Below, piece by piece: positions 11,128 through 22,169 of a stretch of 64,000 nucleotides of DNA. Below the pieces are notes generated by a model that made no database searches, was not told the DNA's origin, and saw nothing but the letters and a program-made list of their open reading frames with translations. The DNA comes from Pollenia angustigena (Eukaryota > Arthropoda > Insecta > Diptera > Polleniidae), in assembly GCA_930367215.1 (NCBI GenBank), contig OV884056.1, positions 229,577,127-229,641,126 of the forward strand, written 5' to 3'. Position 1 is the first letter of the stretch. Every line of letters begins with the position of its first letter. A program made the translations under genes and the position numbers.

Positions 11128-11955
11128 AAGCTTCTCGAACCATAATCTCAAATATTAGAAACATGAAAAAATTATAAATAAAATACTAAAATTTTCTCAC
11201 AAAAAAATAAAAACTGGGGCACATTTATATCAACAAGTGCAAAAGTCTATAAAACAAACAAATGAAAATGAATATTTCCAGGAGAGCGCGGTAACTTGTT
11301 TTAAGTTAAAATTTTGAACAAATTCTTTAGAATATTGATATTTATTATGAACTTTCTTAGCAAATTGGCGAAACAACTACCGTGTAAAAAATGAAGCTTA
11401 CTGGAAGGCAGTTTTGTAAGGGAGAGCAGCACAATAGCCCTTTACAAATCTGCTTACAAAAGCCATGATTTTTATATGGCGAATTCCCACTACTTTTTTT
11501 CTCTCTGCTAAAAAACAGTTTAATGACTGATTGCGTTATAAAAAAAATTTAATTTCTATGTTCCGTAATATTTCGGGAATGATCGTTAACACATTTTCAA
11601 ATCATTTAAATACAACCTGCTTTCATGTAAGGGAGCAACAGAAGCACTAAAAAACATTGTTTGTGAATTTTTTCTTTAAAATAATGATTTTAATTTTTCA
11701 CTTACAACCTGTTTACTTATGAGGGATAATGCGAAGTTATTCAATCATTTTTATTTACTTATATTAAAAATTTACTGCAAAGTATACGCTTCTCTGCTGC
11801 TACTACTACTAAGATATTTTATAACAAGCGCTTATGTACTTTTCTTGCTTCCAGAAACCTTAAAATTGTTTACTGGGTAAAATGACACTTGAGACTTTGA
11901 ATTCTTTTCAAAAAACCCAGAAAAAACTTTCCTAACATTTTGCCAACAACTTTCT
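11128..11955. other. non-coding stretch, nothing recognised
   Basis: No coding frame or element boundary was recognised. GGGAGAGCAGCAC and AAGGGAGCAACAG phrases recur weakly at 11420 and 11628, perhaps old repeat debris. Confidence 0.35.
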
Positions 11956-12930
11956 TTGTCAAAGTTATTTTTGGGAATACAAAATGTATTATTAATTAGA
12001 CTTCTCTATGACGTGCAAAATTACAAATTTATATTTTTGATTAACCCATATATTTGATATTATGGGCATTTATATTGACATTGCGTTTTTTTTTTAACAT
12101 TGGCCCTTTACAAAGCCTGCTCGCTCCATTCCATTCTCATATCTTTTTACACACGTTGTCATTGCTCTCGTTTCTTTCACAGTTACATAAGAATGGTAAC
12201 GGGATAAGAAAAACAATTAATTTGCTTTTGGTTGTGCGAAAAAACCAAACAAAAAATGTGACTTTTTCTCTTCCCTTTTGTCATAGAAGAGGATGTGGAA
12301 TGATATTTTGATATTTGATATTTATTATTGTTTTACCCATACAACAAGATATACAAAATCTTTAAGATTATAGTAGGGAATGTGTATCTTATATTTATAC
12401 GAAAGAGCCGAGGCCTTCTTACTAATGCTTTGGATACTTGTATGGTATTTGCCTGAAAATTACACTGCATGCTAAGAAAAGCTGAAGGAAGTCCAATCAT
12501 GAATCAATTTTATTTTGTGTGAGCGTTGTTGAAGCATTGGTAACAATTCCTAATAATAGTGTTCGTGTAAGAGAAAAAATTGTCACAATGTGTCATGCTG
12601 GTGAACCGAAAAACATTTAAAAGATAAATTAATCTCAAAAATCGCCCACAGTTGTGATATTTATTTCTTTATTTTTACTTGCCAACAAATTAAAAAAAAA
12701 TAATGTGTGTTTTGAACCCTCTGACAGCGAAGAGGGTATTTAAATACCCCTGCCATTGAACTAAACCTGTAGTCAATGTTATAGACTAATTTAGCTAATA
12801 TTTTTTTTCTAAAGCAGAGCACATCTAAGGCCATAAGTCACCAAGAGGGTTTTCCGATTTTCCACTCTACCAATTTTCCAGACCCGTTGACGTTCACTTT
12901 TTCCAAATATTAAAAATTGCTTACTTTGAA

Positions 12931-13863
12931 CCCTCTAATGCTTAAGTCCGCCTCTAGGCGGGGTAGCAAAAAACCGTCATACAAATTTTATTTTTGACAA
13001 TATTTCATTAATAAATAATTCTAGATGTAAATCAAAGCTTATTTTATCAAAACCTTTTCATTCTTTGGCAACACTCTTACGAGTTTAGCAAAAAAGTACA
13101 TTGTCATCTTGAATTTGAGCGAAAACGGTAATTTTTTATTCTTTGTGAAAAAAGTTAATATTGTGCATCGAGAAAATAATATTTCGAAGCTTCAGATCGA
13201 GCCGAAAAAATTACGGGTGCGTATCTTAACGTTAACTTGAAATGTATATTAAGTTTTCATTTTCAAAAATATAATCGCTGCGGGATATGGATGTTTTCAC
13301 TGAGCCCGTCTGCAGGCGGGCTTGGGCATTAGCATAGAAAATGCTGGGAAGTGCATTAATAGTGAATAGAAAAAATAATATTTAAAAGCCTTAGATCGTG
13401 CCAAAAAAATCACTGGTGTGTATCTAAGCGTTTAATTGAAATCAATATTAAGGGGGTAATTTTGTTGTTCACTTCACCTTGCGTTGAGAAAATTTTCATA
13501 TAAAATTTTTTGAAATTTTGAAAATTCAAAAAATTTTATATGAAAATTTTCTCAACGCAAGGTGAAGTGAACAACAAAATTACCCCCTAAGTTTTTATTA
13601 CAAAAAAAATAATAGCTGTTTCTTCTGAACCCGTCTGGAGGCGGACTGGGGAATTACACAGAAAATGCCGGGATGTTAATGAAAACGTATCTTGAAATTT
13701 TACAATAATGCCCAACTCCGCCTCAAGGCGGACTTTACAATTTGACCCCTTACAGGTCAGCGAGTACACAAAGGAAAAAACTGAAGTCAGATTCATGTTT
13801 CTCACCCTAAAATTATCTAAGTATGATTTTTTTAAGGCAAACAAAAAATGTGGCATTAGAGGG
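12931..13863. mobile_element. nested piggyBac-like element with CCGCCT..AGGCGG palindromes
   Basis: Termini CCCTCTAATGC and GCATTAGAGGG; right flank TTAA (13864-13867), left flank TGAA, taken as a mutated TTAA. Comparison with the second family copy near 63866 shows uninterrupted sequence at this site, which confirms an insertion. Four short palindromes of the type CCGCCTnnAGGCGG or CCGTCTGnAGGCGG occur at about 12949, 13303, 13630 and 13718, each near the words GGGnATTA. These look like subterminal transposase-binding repeats. No transposase is encoded. Confidence 0.65.
13451..13588. repeat. 138-bp near-perfect palindrome
   Basis: The left arm starts AGGGGGTAATTTTGTTGTTC and the right arm ends with its exact complement; the arms meet over a roughly 10-bp centre near 13515-13525. 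A related, diverged arm (TTTCTCAAAGCAAAGTGAAG followed by AATCCC) lies near 36723-36763. It sits inside the nested piggyBac-like element and may itself be a tiny fold-back element. As RNA or single-stranded DNA it would form a hairpin of about 64 bp. Confidence 0.8.
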
Positions 13864-14195
13864 TTAAGCCGCTAACTCACCCAATTAATGGGGGCAAAAT
13901 TTAACTTAAAAAATTTGTTTAAGTAGTCCTATCCTTTCTTTATCTTTTGTAAAAACCAATTTCCGATAGCTTCTACCTGAAGCAAGCCAGAATTTTTCTA
14001 TGAAGGCTCTGTTTTTAGGTATTTAAATACCCATCAGTCCTTAATGGGTTAGTACACTGAACATAATTGTTAAGGGAAAGCTAGTTTCTAAATGACCAAC
14101 AATAAACAGTATTTTTTTCTGTTCTTTCATTCCCTTACAATTGGTTGGCTTTTTTCCGACTCCAATTGTAGTTATAAGTGGGTAAAAAGAAAAAA

Positions 14196-14800
14196 AAAAT
14201 AACAACAACATGCAACAACATTTAGAAGGCAAACTTTTTTGTTACCCAATCACTGCCCGCAGCACTTACATGACTCCTATTAATAAGGTCCTTTTCGCAG
14301 CACACAAGGGAATTCGCTTCGCATATGCCCCCACCATGTTTGAATTCTGTTTCTGAAAGGATTTGTTATCTGTGTCAAAATAAAACCCAAAAAAAAACTA
14401 TTATAAAATACACAGAATAAATTTGAAAAATAAAAAATGTTGAATATGATATAAAAGTAACCTTCGAAATGAAATAATTCCCAGTTTCTATTTTCATATC
14501 CATATACACAAAGTTGACTTTTTATTGTTCACTGGGCTTACTTCACATCAAACACTCGAAATTTAAATTTTTTTTCCTATTACATACATGTGTAGTTCAA
14601 AACTAAGACATGCAACAAATGTGTACATGTCTGCCACTTTTTTCGCTTACATGTTAAATTCATGCAACGGATATGTCAAAAAGTCGACACATACTCGAGA
14701 ATACAAGTGCATATGTACATATTAACATTGCACAATGCTGAGAGAGTAAGCTTGTCGAAAGGTTAAAATACAGTTTAACCGTACGATGCATACCCAACTT
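14196..14800. other. non-coding stretch, nothing recognised
   Basis: No coding frame, RNA gene or element terminus was recognised here. Confidence 0.4.
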
Positions 14801-14803
14801 TTT

Positions 14804-15438
14804 CTACGAGAACACACACCAGGGATACGTTTGTACCTACTAGCTTATTTTGGCTGTTTCTTATGTTTTAATAGTCCAATTTAATTTTTATTTTTTTTTT
14901 AAAGCGTAAATAAATATTTTTTTTTTAAATGTTTTAGTTTTGTTTCATGCAAATAATCTACATGGTATAAAAGATATAAGCAAAAGAGTGCATGCAGGCA
15001 ACTATTATTCAAGTGATAAACAAGTGTTTATAGTATTTGGATATTCTAACGGTTGCTTTTTGATGTAGTTGTGCATTCGCCATTATTTAGCTGATCACAA
15101 ATACCGAGTGCACAATATGTAACAATAATTCATAATTTTCATTTTTCAAATAAAATAATATAATTTAAACACACTATAAAATGGTTTGTTGCCTTTTATT
15201 TTGATATAAACTGGTGTGGCACAAACGTATCCCGGTGTGTGTTTACGTAGGTGTCGACTTTGGAAGCTCGTAGCTCCTGAACTACTAATCCGAATTGCAT
15301 CAAATAACCTTTAAACAATTAGAAAATACTTATGTTTCCCAGATCCGGAATCTCTATTCCTTAAGTTAAGCCGTCCCTGAGTTACAGCACTGCAAAGTTG
15401 CAAGTGGATACATTTGTACCCGGGTGTGTGTTCTAGGG
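14804..15438. mobile_element. probable piggyBac-like non-autonomous element
   Basis: The right end reads GTGTGTGTTCTAGGG followed by TTAA (15439-15442), so the terminus is CCCTAGAACACACACC. The left end has CTACGAGAACACACACCAGG at about 14804, with the first bases decayed and no TTAA. Internal copies of the motif occur inverted at about 15218-15245 (ACAAACGTATCCCGGTGTGT), giving a subterminal repeat pattern. No transposase. The left boundary is uncertain. Confidence 0.5.
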
Positions 15439-15442
15439 TTAA

Positions 15443-17638
15443 GAGTGAAATAACAGAACACATGAAATATTAAATAAAAAGAAAAAAAAAAAAAAAGCAG
15501 GCAGACAGACAGGTATTTTAAAATAAAACCATTTAATGGTGTAAGTAATGTTGTAATATTGTGTAAGATGCAAAAACCAAAATACGTTCAGACAATAAAG
15601 AATGATATTCTTTTTCTTCCTTTTTTAGTAAAAAGCAAATAAACAATTCATTAAAATTAACGAAACTTCAATTAAACTTAGATTTTTTTTCTCTGAGCTA
15701 TTTCACTGTAATACTGTCGCGGATATTTGGTTCAAATTAGCAAAGAAAGGCCGTGCTGATATTTAAGCAATCATTAAAAGTGGTAGGGTAGGGCTGGCAG
15801 CTCTGAGAGCGCTATCCTCTTATTAGGTTAAGCCTAGGGCAGCCATTTAAATTTCTATCAGAAGCGTAAGTGAAAATATAAAAATCAAAAATTAACTTTG
15901 CATTTATTAAGAGGCACAAAACCTGTTAAAAGTATCAGACTTTTTAAATCTTCACAGCATGCCAACAGATATAGAGTGACATGTCACAGAATATAATTCC
16001 GTTCGGAACCGAAGAAAACATATTTGTTTATTGATAGAAAGTGTGTATTGATAGTTGTTTGGCCTTTCGGATACAGAAAACTCCAATTCCGTTCATGAAA
16101 AAATTGGTTTTATTCCGAAAAATTTTTCCTCATTTTCTGAAACACCAAATTACGAAACGAATTCCGTTTCCGAACGGTAAAAATCTGCAAAATAGAACGG
16201 AATATTCATAAGTGATTAATATATTTTAAAAGTGTATTAATGTAGGTCTCCATACAGTGTTTACACAATAAAATATCTGTATTGGTTTGTCGTGGGAAAT
16301 TTTGGTTTTTTGTTGGCATTTCTGATAGATATCTAACAGAAATCTAATTAAAAAGGCATGGGAAGTTCTGATGTGTTAGCCGAGATTTTTTTGCTTTCGA
16401 ACTGATAGCTGAAAGAAATAATTTTATTGCAAAATGTGTACATAATTATAAGTTTTACACGTACGTACATTTTTTATGCTTTTTATCTTGAACAAATAAA
16501 ATAAAATTAAAATTATTTCCAACTGAATGACAATTGTCCTTATTTTAAAAAAAATAATAAGTCTCTTTAGACAAATCTGAATGAATTCCGTTGGAATTCT
16601 ATTGGACATATCTGTTCATAAATTCCCCCCGACATATCCATTCGAAATCGATCAGAAATCGGCCAGACAGTAAGAATATTCAATGTCTGACAGAAATCTG
16701 AACGAAATCTCTAAGAATGAAGTCAGACATTTGCACGAAATATCTGATTCCGACAATGTCGAAGTATTTTGCTGGCTGGGAAGTAACTAAACACATACAT
16801 ATAAAAAGTACTTGAAACAAAAAAAAGGTGTTGGCAATCAAACATTTAACCCATTTTTCGCCACATTCCTGTTGATCGATGTTAAAGATAAAAAATCATT
16901 AAAAAACATTGTAATTTTAGTCGCCGGTCGGCGGAAAATGGGTTAAACTGAAGATCACTTTTTTAAACACATACATTTTGTATATAAGACGAAACAAATA
17001 ATTAAAAACACAAAAAAAATATGTTATAATACTACAACATATTGAAAATTTTGTTACATCGGTTAATCGGTTAATCCACTGAAATTAACCGGTTTAATCG
17101 TTAATCGAAAAAAGCCAATTTGAAATAAGCCGATCAGTTAATCGGGTAGTAATTAATCGGTTAACCTTCAGACGGTTAACCGAATGAATACCCTAATAAA
17201 CATAGATAAATCCATATTTACATGGACACATAAGCATGATGTGTGTTTAAATACTGTGGTGTAGGGTATCATATGGTCCGGCTTGACCGACTATACTTTC
17301 TTACTTGTTTTTTATTTTTTTAACTAAAGCAAATTGTTAATGTGTCAATTTACAAACAATTTAATAAAGAAAATTGTTCAAAGTTTTAGAAAAGTTTAAA
17401 AAAATTTAAAAAAAAACATGCTTATCTTGTTATTTTTTTCTGTGGAGAATCTATAAGAGACACTTTTAAATACTTTTCGTTTTTCAATTGATATTTTCTG
17501 ATTTTTTTTTTCATATTGAACTTACAATATTAAATTAAATCACGTGGAAGATAACATATGAACCGGAGTTTGGTCCCTAACCAAATCGATTCACTAAGAC
17601 GGAAAAATAAATGCTCGAAACATGTAAGATCATATGTT
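15443..17638. other. non-coding stretch with short-word repeats
   Basis: No gene. A block at 15985-16205 has inverted AATTCCGTTCGGA / TCCGAACGG words. 16300-16790 repeats CAGAAATCTGA-like and ATATCTGA words and is probably one decayed element. 17058-17190 is packed with GGTTAATCGGTTAA variants. The text ending CTATACTTTCTTACTTGTTT at 17310 is a phrase common at the ends of decayed fly repeats. None has clear termini. Confidence 0.4.
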
Positions 17639-18398
17639 CTATGTTTTTTTCATATTCAAAAATATTGCCATTTTTGGTTTAACCAGGCATGTTCTGAAAA
17701 TCACTTTTTGTGCCAGTGATTTGAAATCACAAGAAAGGTGTTCTGGAAAAAAAACTTTTTTCATGTCCGAAATGAACGTCTTCATTGGACCATAGGTAAG
17801 AATAAAATTTTCAAATATTGCTTTCGCAATGGATTTTGCGCTTTTATCTTGTATAGGTACCGTTACAAGATATTTTGTCATATCACATATTATTGTGACG
17901 GCATATTCATTTCCGAAGTATGATTTTGGTAGTGGACCTATATTATCCACAATTACCGTATTAAAAGGTTTATTTGATGTATTTGTCAATGTCAGTGGTA
18001 TTTTCGTATGTTTTGTTATTTTAGCTGTTTGACATTTTTGGCATATTTTAACGCATTTTGTTACATCTCGAGTCATATTTTTCCAATAGTAGTATCTTTT
18101 TTATTTTATTTAGAGTTCTTGAAACACCGGAATGTCCTCCCTCTGCGGGGTCATCGTGGTATCGTTTCATTATCTCTGTTATTAATTTGGCATTTGTTAC
18201 GTGGATCACCTCATTCAGTAGCGCTACTTTTAATAATTTTAATAATTTATTGCCCATATCTTTAAATTCATTAATAGAGATAAATTCGAAAATTTTCTCA
18301 ATTGGTGCCACTTGTACTTTATGAATATTTAATTTACCGGCCACTTTTTCGAGCTTAGGGAAAAATTGTCCTAAGTCAAATTTCCTATTAGTAAACAA
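17639..18398 (-). pseudogene. Ty3/gypsy integrase remnant (zinc finger and half catalytic core)
   Basis: Two overlapping frames. The upstream one (18398-18048) carries RYHDDPAEGGHSG, the two histidines of the HHCC finger. The downstream one (18076-17639) continues with CVKICQKCQ, the two cysteines. The core follows with aspartates at residues 44 (VIVDNIGP) and 104 (FISDM) of that frame. The third catalytic residue, glutamate, is absent because the sequence loses similarity after FISDM. The enzyme would insert cDNA into the genome; this copy cannot. A frameshift separates the finger halves near 18060. Confidence 0.85.
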
Positions 18399-18454
18399 TT
18401 CATCTATATTTATACATGCTTTTATTTTAATATAAAACTTTTGTGGGGTAATCT

Positions 18455-19755
18455 TTAGCTTACAAAATTTTCTGACGTCAGAAAAATTATAATTGGTTCA
18501 AATACATTGGGCTTCTCAGTTTCATTATTTAAATGCCGTTTATTTGGTGTAATTGGATATTTCTTTTTAAGTGCATTGTTTGTCATTGCTCGAGTCGTTA
18601 CTTTGTATACATTGCTGTTTTTATTATTTATTTCTTTTAAATCATTTATTGTAATGCGCGACAAAGCGTCGGCCACATAATTATCTTTTCCCCTAAGATA
18701 TTCTACAGTGAAGTCATATTCTTCCAAGTCCAGTCTCATTCTAGTTAGTTTTGAGCTTGGATTTTTCATGGAAAAGAGGTAAGACAGAGGTCCGCAAGCA
18801 TATTTGCTTGCATCTGTTGTTATACAAAACTCTTTTGTGAAATCTGGATATTGAAGTAATGTTGGACTCATTAATGCTTTTTTAAGATATCTAAATGCTG
18901 AATCACAATCTTCAGTCCATTCGAACTGCACACCATTTTTGGACAATCTTGTAAGATGTCTTGAATACTCTGAAAAATTTTTGATAAATCTGCGATAGTA
19001 GTTGCAAAATGCTACAAATCTTCTTGCACTATCCGCATCTTTTGGTTGTGGATAATTTTCGATTACCGAATATTTATTATCGTCAGGCAGTATTCCTTTA
19101 TCAGTGCATTTATGTCCTAGGTATGTTACTTCCCTCATGAAAAATGAACATTTTTCGGGATGTAACTTAAGATTGCGTTTTCGACATATTTCAAACACAT
19201 TTGTTAAATTAGAAAGCATATGGTTTTCCGAACATCCTAAAACAACTAAGTCATCCATGTAAAGAAATGCTTGTTCTGGTCGCAAACAAGTAAAAGCGAG
19301 TGTCATTATTCTTTGAAAAGAACTGGGCGCTATTTTTAAACCATAGAGCAATCTAGTAAATCTATAAGATCCATTTGCTGTTGAAAATTAAGTAAGATCT
19401 CTAGAGCTTTTTCTAGTCCAATTTGGTGAAAACCGGACATTAAATCTAGACATGAAAAATATTTGGCTCTAACGAGTTGGTCTAAAATGTCATATATTCT
19501 AGGCAATGGAAATTTGTTTGCTATCAATTTCTTATTTAGTTGTCTATAATCCACTACGAGTCTCCATCTTTTTGTTTCTGAACTTGGAAGTGATTTCTTC
19601 GGTACCAGCAGAATTGGACTGTTGTACTCAGAATTTGATGGTTCCACTATTCTGTCGTCTATTAATTTTTTCACCTGTCCATCTATCTCCTCTTTGTGTG
19701 TATGTGGTATCCGGTAATTCTTAATGTACACCGGTTGTGAATCCCTTACTCTCAA
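18455..19755 (-). pseudogene. Ty3/gypsy reverse transcriptase and RNase H remnant
   Basis: The first frame (19755-19336) holds RT motifs with VVDYRQLN (67-74) and the first catalytic aspartate in LDLMSGFHQ (103-111). A frameshift with a small deletion leads to the second frame (19351-18455), which has FLYMDD (29-34) with the catalytic pair, the PEKCSF and YLGH motifs, and the connection region. RNase H starts at TTDASKYACG (178-187) but an internal deletion jumps to KLTRMRLDLEEYDF, so its central acidic residues are lost; VADALSR (226-232) marks its end. The protein would copy element RNA into DNA in cytoplasmic particles. Confidence 0.9.
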
Positions 19756-19928
19756 CTTTTGTTCATAGAAATTATTAATTGTTATTGTTTCTGATTCTAA
19801 ACTGAAAATATCGCTGTATGATGTGCAAAGTTCCGTTAATGTATTTTTAAAATGTTCTGGAAAATTTTTCTGTAAAAGCTTTAATATTTCTGATTTTCTA
19901 TGTGTATTTTTGGTCGGATTTCGTTCGA

Positions 19929-20370
19929 CTATTTCATATTCAGAAAGATTTTCGGTTTTATTTTACTTTTATTAACTGATGTGATAGTGTTTTTTGTATT
20001 TAGAATACGAATGTATGCTTTATTTGATTTTACCAATGCGTTCGCGATAAAGACTCCTGGTTCAAGTTCTTGATTTGGTATTAGTATTTCATTATCGCAA
20101 TTAATAAAATCCACTTTACGTATTACTTCTGATCCTGGCGGCGATATAAGGTTATCGCTGTTGTTAGCAATTGGTATTTCTATAGGTTGTGGTATATTGA
20201 ATGGTCGTAGGACTAAGTAGTCATAATCCTGATTAAAATCTAATATACAATTATATTTCTTAATAAAATCCATACCAATGATTCCATCGCTTGGTATTGG
20301 GAAATTATTGTCTACTACTTGAAAATTGTGTGGTAGTAGATAATTTTTAAATTTTAAATCAAAAAATAGG
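19929..20370 (-). pseudogene. Ty3/gypsy protease C-terminus and PR-RT linker
   Basis: The phrase IPSDGIIGMDFIKKYNC, spread over 20300-20240, is the C-terminal protease signature (ILG.DF) of this family; the catalytic DSG lies upstream and is not preserved. About 100 residues of linker follow (SPPGSEVIRKVDF, ELEPGVFIANALV), typical of the spacer before RT. The retained frame is 20273-19929; the segment up to 20370 is in the same direction. A gag nucleocapsid is not recognisable upstream. Confidence 0.7.
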
Positions 20371-20713
20371 ACGCTTCAGCCCAAGATGGTGGTGGATCTG
20401 TATATAAAATTCTCTGGAGGATCTTTTTCCCTTTTAAGTTTCTGTACGACGCCACCTCGGCGTTTTTTCCTCGGGGTTTGTGTTTTTGGCTCTTTTTCGT
20501 TGGGCAGAGAAGGCTTTTTCTGCCTACTTCTATACTTCTCTATTGTTTGAGGTTGTGGACCTTCTTTCATGCCAGGTGGTAAAAATGTTGAGGGTGCTTA
20601 AGAAAAAACAATTTTAGCACTCCTTCTTCTAGTAAGGGTGCTTTTAGGACTTAATCACTCCTTTTAGAAGCCTGGATCCTTTGGGAGCTCGCTGTTTTTA
20701 AAAGCACTCCAAA
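20371..20713 (-). other. region where gag should be, largely deleted
   Basis: Only about 340 bp separate the protease remnant from the primer site, far too little for gag. A short basic, proline-rich frame (20570-20376, with RKKRRGGVVQKLKREK) may be a nucleocapsid relic but has no zinc knuckle. The words AGCACTCC and GGGTGCTT recur. A large deletion is the simplest reading. Confidence 0.4.
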
Positions 20714-20729
20714 GCTGGCAGGATCGCCA
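20714..20729 (-). promoter_or_regulatory. retrotransposon primer-binding site, tRNA-Arg type
   Basis: Directly after the LTR end ATTACA, the minus strand reads TGGCGATCCTGCCAGC. A TGGCGACC-type start is the tRNA-Arg priming site known for mdg1 and 412. One or two positions differ, consistent with decay. Confidence 0.55.
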
Positions 20730-21658
20730 TGTAATTAAAAGTCTTTTTAATTTTTGAATTTTGTTTATAAAGAATTCTTTATTTAGTGCGGCTGGTACGC
20801 ACCAGAGATCAGCAATGAATCGTTTTTTCGCTACTCATACTGACTCATGCAATTGTAAGTATAAGTGCGTAGAAATCATTTAAACTAAACTACTCTGATT
20901 CACTCATACTCACAAGAGAAATATTTATGAGTGCGACGTCGACATTATACGCATACTCATAAATGACCTCAGCTTGATTTATAATTTCAAGAAAATACTT
21001 ACAATGATTCAAATCATTATCTCATCCATTTACCGTTTTAAGACAACAGAGAAAACACACAACTTAATAATCAGCGCTGCCAGATAAATTTGCCGAAAAA
21101 TCGTCTACTTCATACATGTTACTTTAGTAAACTGTAATTGCCCAATCGTCACTTTGCTATTTCGGGGACAAATCTGGCAGCCTCGCATTTTGCTTCGCCT
21201 ATACACATTGACTTGAGTAGATTCTAAATCAAACACTACAAATGTTGGTAAGTATGAGTACGATGAATAAAATGAAACTTTTGAGTGAATATGAGTTTGA
21301 ATCACATTGGAATAAGTATGAGTGCGTATAAGTACAAGAATTTATGAGTCATGATTTAGCTCTACTCACTTTTTCACTTCTCATTGCTGATCTCTGGTAC
21401 GCACTGTTTGTACTTGGTCTAAGAATTGATTTTGTTTAACAATTGTGGCGAGTTTTATACACAATAAATGCTTATTAAGCATTTTTATTACAGGGGAAGG
21501 TATAGCGGCTTGCTTAGCATTTTCTTACAATCTCGCAGACACTTGTCCAATAGCAAGAGTGGTGATAGTATTACTATTGCCGACCGTGTGTACTGCTAGT
21601 ATTATATTCATACACACACACACAGCGCACAACACTCAAGTGGCTTATTCGTATTACA
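20730..21658 (-). repeat. 5' LTR of the gypsy-type element, interrupted
   Basis: On the minus strand it starts TGTAATACGAATAAGCC (21658) and ends TTTTAATTACA (20730), so the ends are inverted TGTAAT/ATTACA. Removing the hAT MITE and one 8-bp duplication leaves about 327 bp, a normal size for this lineage. AATAAAG near the end could be the polyadenylation signal. There is no second LTR in the window, so similarity-based dating is impossible. Confidence 0.65.
20803..21396. mobile_element. hAT-type MITE inside the gypsy LTR
   Basis: Termini CAGAGATCAGCAATGA and its exact complement; flanks are the identical 8-mers GTACGCAC at 20795-20802 and 21397-21404. That is the hAT signature. The interior is rich in ACTCATACTCA / TGAGTATGAGT words, probable subterminal binding sites. 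A smaller inverted pair, GCTGCCAGAT...ATCTGGCAGC near 21076-21183, suggests another tiny element nested within. No transposase. It landed after the LTR was already in place. Confidence 0.9.
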
Positions 21659-21675
21659 TTAAACGTGCGCCTGGT

Positions 21676-22020
21676 TCATTGCATGTAACGTATACTGAAA
21701 TAATGTGTGCAAGCAAAACCTTCCACGTTTAAAACGGATGTGTCCTCAAAATTTGGATAATGATTTAAATCCCTGCAATGAGTCGATAAAGCTGTAGCAT
21801 GTGCTGAATTATAATTTCTATATTTTTGGTCATGTTTATGTCCTGCTATTCTAGTTTTCAGTTTCGTCCCAGTTGTTCCTACATATATTTTCGCACAATG
21901 TTCATTATTTTTGCCACCACAAGGTATTTTATAAACTAAATTTGACATATCTAACTTTTGTAATCTATCTTTCATTCTTGTGAATAATCTACCAACATTA
22001 TTATTTACCTTGTGTGCCAT
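21676..22020 (-). pseudogene. Penelope GIY-YIG endonuclease domain
   Basis: The frame contains NLVYKIPCGG (the GIY position), KIYVGTTGTKLKTR (the YIG position with following arginine) and AGHKHD, then a histidine-rich CRDLNH segment. The nuclease nicks DNA to start target-primed copying. The frame loses family identity after NVEGF at about 21719; the final ACTHYFSIRYMQ residues are from flanking DNA. Compared with the plus-strand copy, this one keeps the GIY segment but lacks the C-terminal tail. Confidence 0.85.
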
Positions 22021-22169
22021 TCTATATTTCCCTTTGTCATAAATATTTGAGTTTTCTAACCTTTCTGAAAATCCAGGTACATAAGTTAATGATTTATATA
22101 TTTTAGTTGCTAAGATCGTACTACTATTTCGAGATTTTCTTATATTATATTGTCTTATTAATTTGTGAA

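Larger units (their letters stand above)
12045..14048. mobile_element. piggyBac-like non-autonomous element, copy 1
   Basis: Left TTAA-CCCAT (12041 on) and right CAGTCCTTAATGGG-TTAG (to 14052) frame the element. The better preserved copy at 62013 begins CCCATTAAAGACTGA, the complement of this right end. TTAA targets and CCC/GGG termini are the piggyBac hallmark. Shared interior includes TGGGCATTTATATTGACATT, GGCCCTTTACAA and CCAAGAG.GTTTCCGATTT. There is no transposase. About 930 bp of it is a further nested insertion (12931-13863). Confidence 0.65.
11956..14195 (-). mobile_element. hammerhead-family repeat split by a piggyBac-like insertion
   Basis: The left part (11956-12044) matches the GGGAATACAAAAT end of copy A and stops at TTAA. 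The right part (14049-14195) resumes with TACACTGAA, TTGTTAAGGGAAAGCTAG and the ACAATTGGTTGG tail. Joining the two gives the continuous family sequence, so the material between is an insertion. The hammerhead core is deleted in this copy: AGCTAGTTTCTAAATG runs straight into ACCAACAATAAACAG. Confidence 0.55.
17639..21658 (-). mobile_element. decayed Ty3/gypsy retrotransposon, mdg1/412-like
   Basis: Reading the minus strand: a 5' LTR (21658 to 20730), a primer-binding site, a mostly lost gag, then PR, RT, RNase H and INT remnants in normal Ty3/gypsy order. The 3' end is missing after the integrase second aspartate. The PBS type and the integrase phrases (VDNIGPLPKS, GNEYAVTIICDMTKYL) suggest the mdg1/412 lineage; that assignment is from memory of the family and is moderate. 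The LTR carries a later hAT MITE. Several frameshifts and internal deletions show it is long dead. Confidence 0.8.

Noticed and set aside
12054..12311. 85-codon frame repeated at 63123-63425
   Set aside because: Similarity between the two copies is explained by the shared piggyBac-like non-coding element; the frame ends differ and no domain is seen.
17058..17190. Telomere-like or integron-like array of GGTTAATC
   Set aside because: Words are degenerate and of mixed orientation over only 130 bp; better seen as a decayed repeat.
20376..20570. Basic frame as an intact nucleocapsid
   Set aside because: No CCHC knuckle and position squeezed between PBS and PR; kept only as a possible relic.
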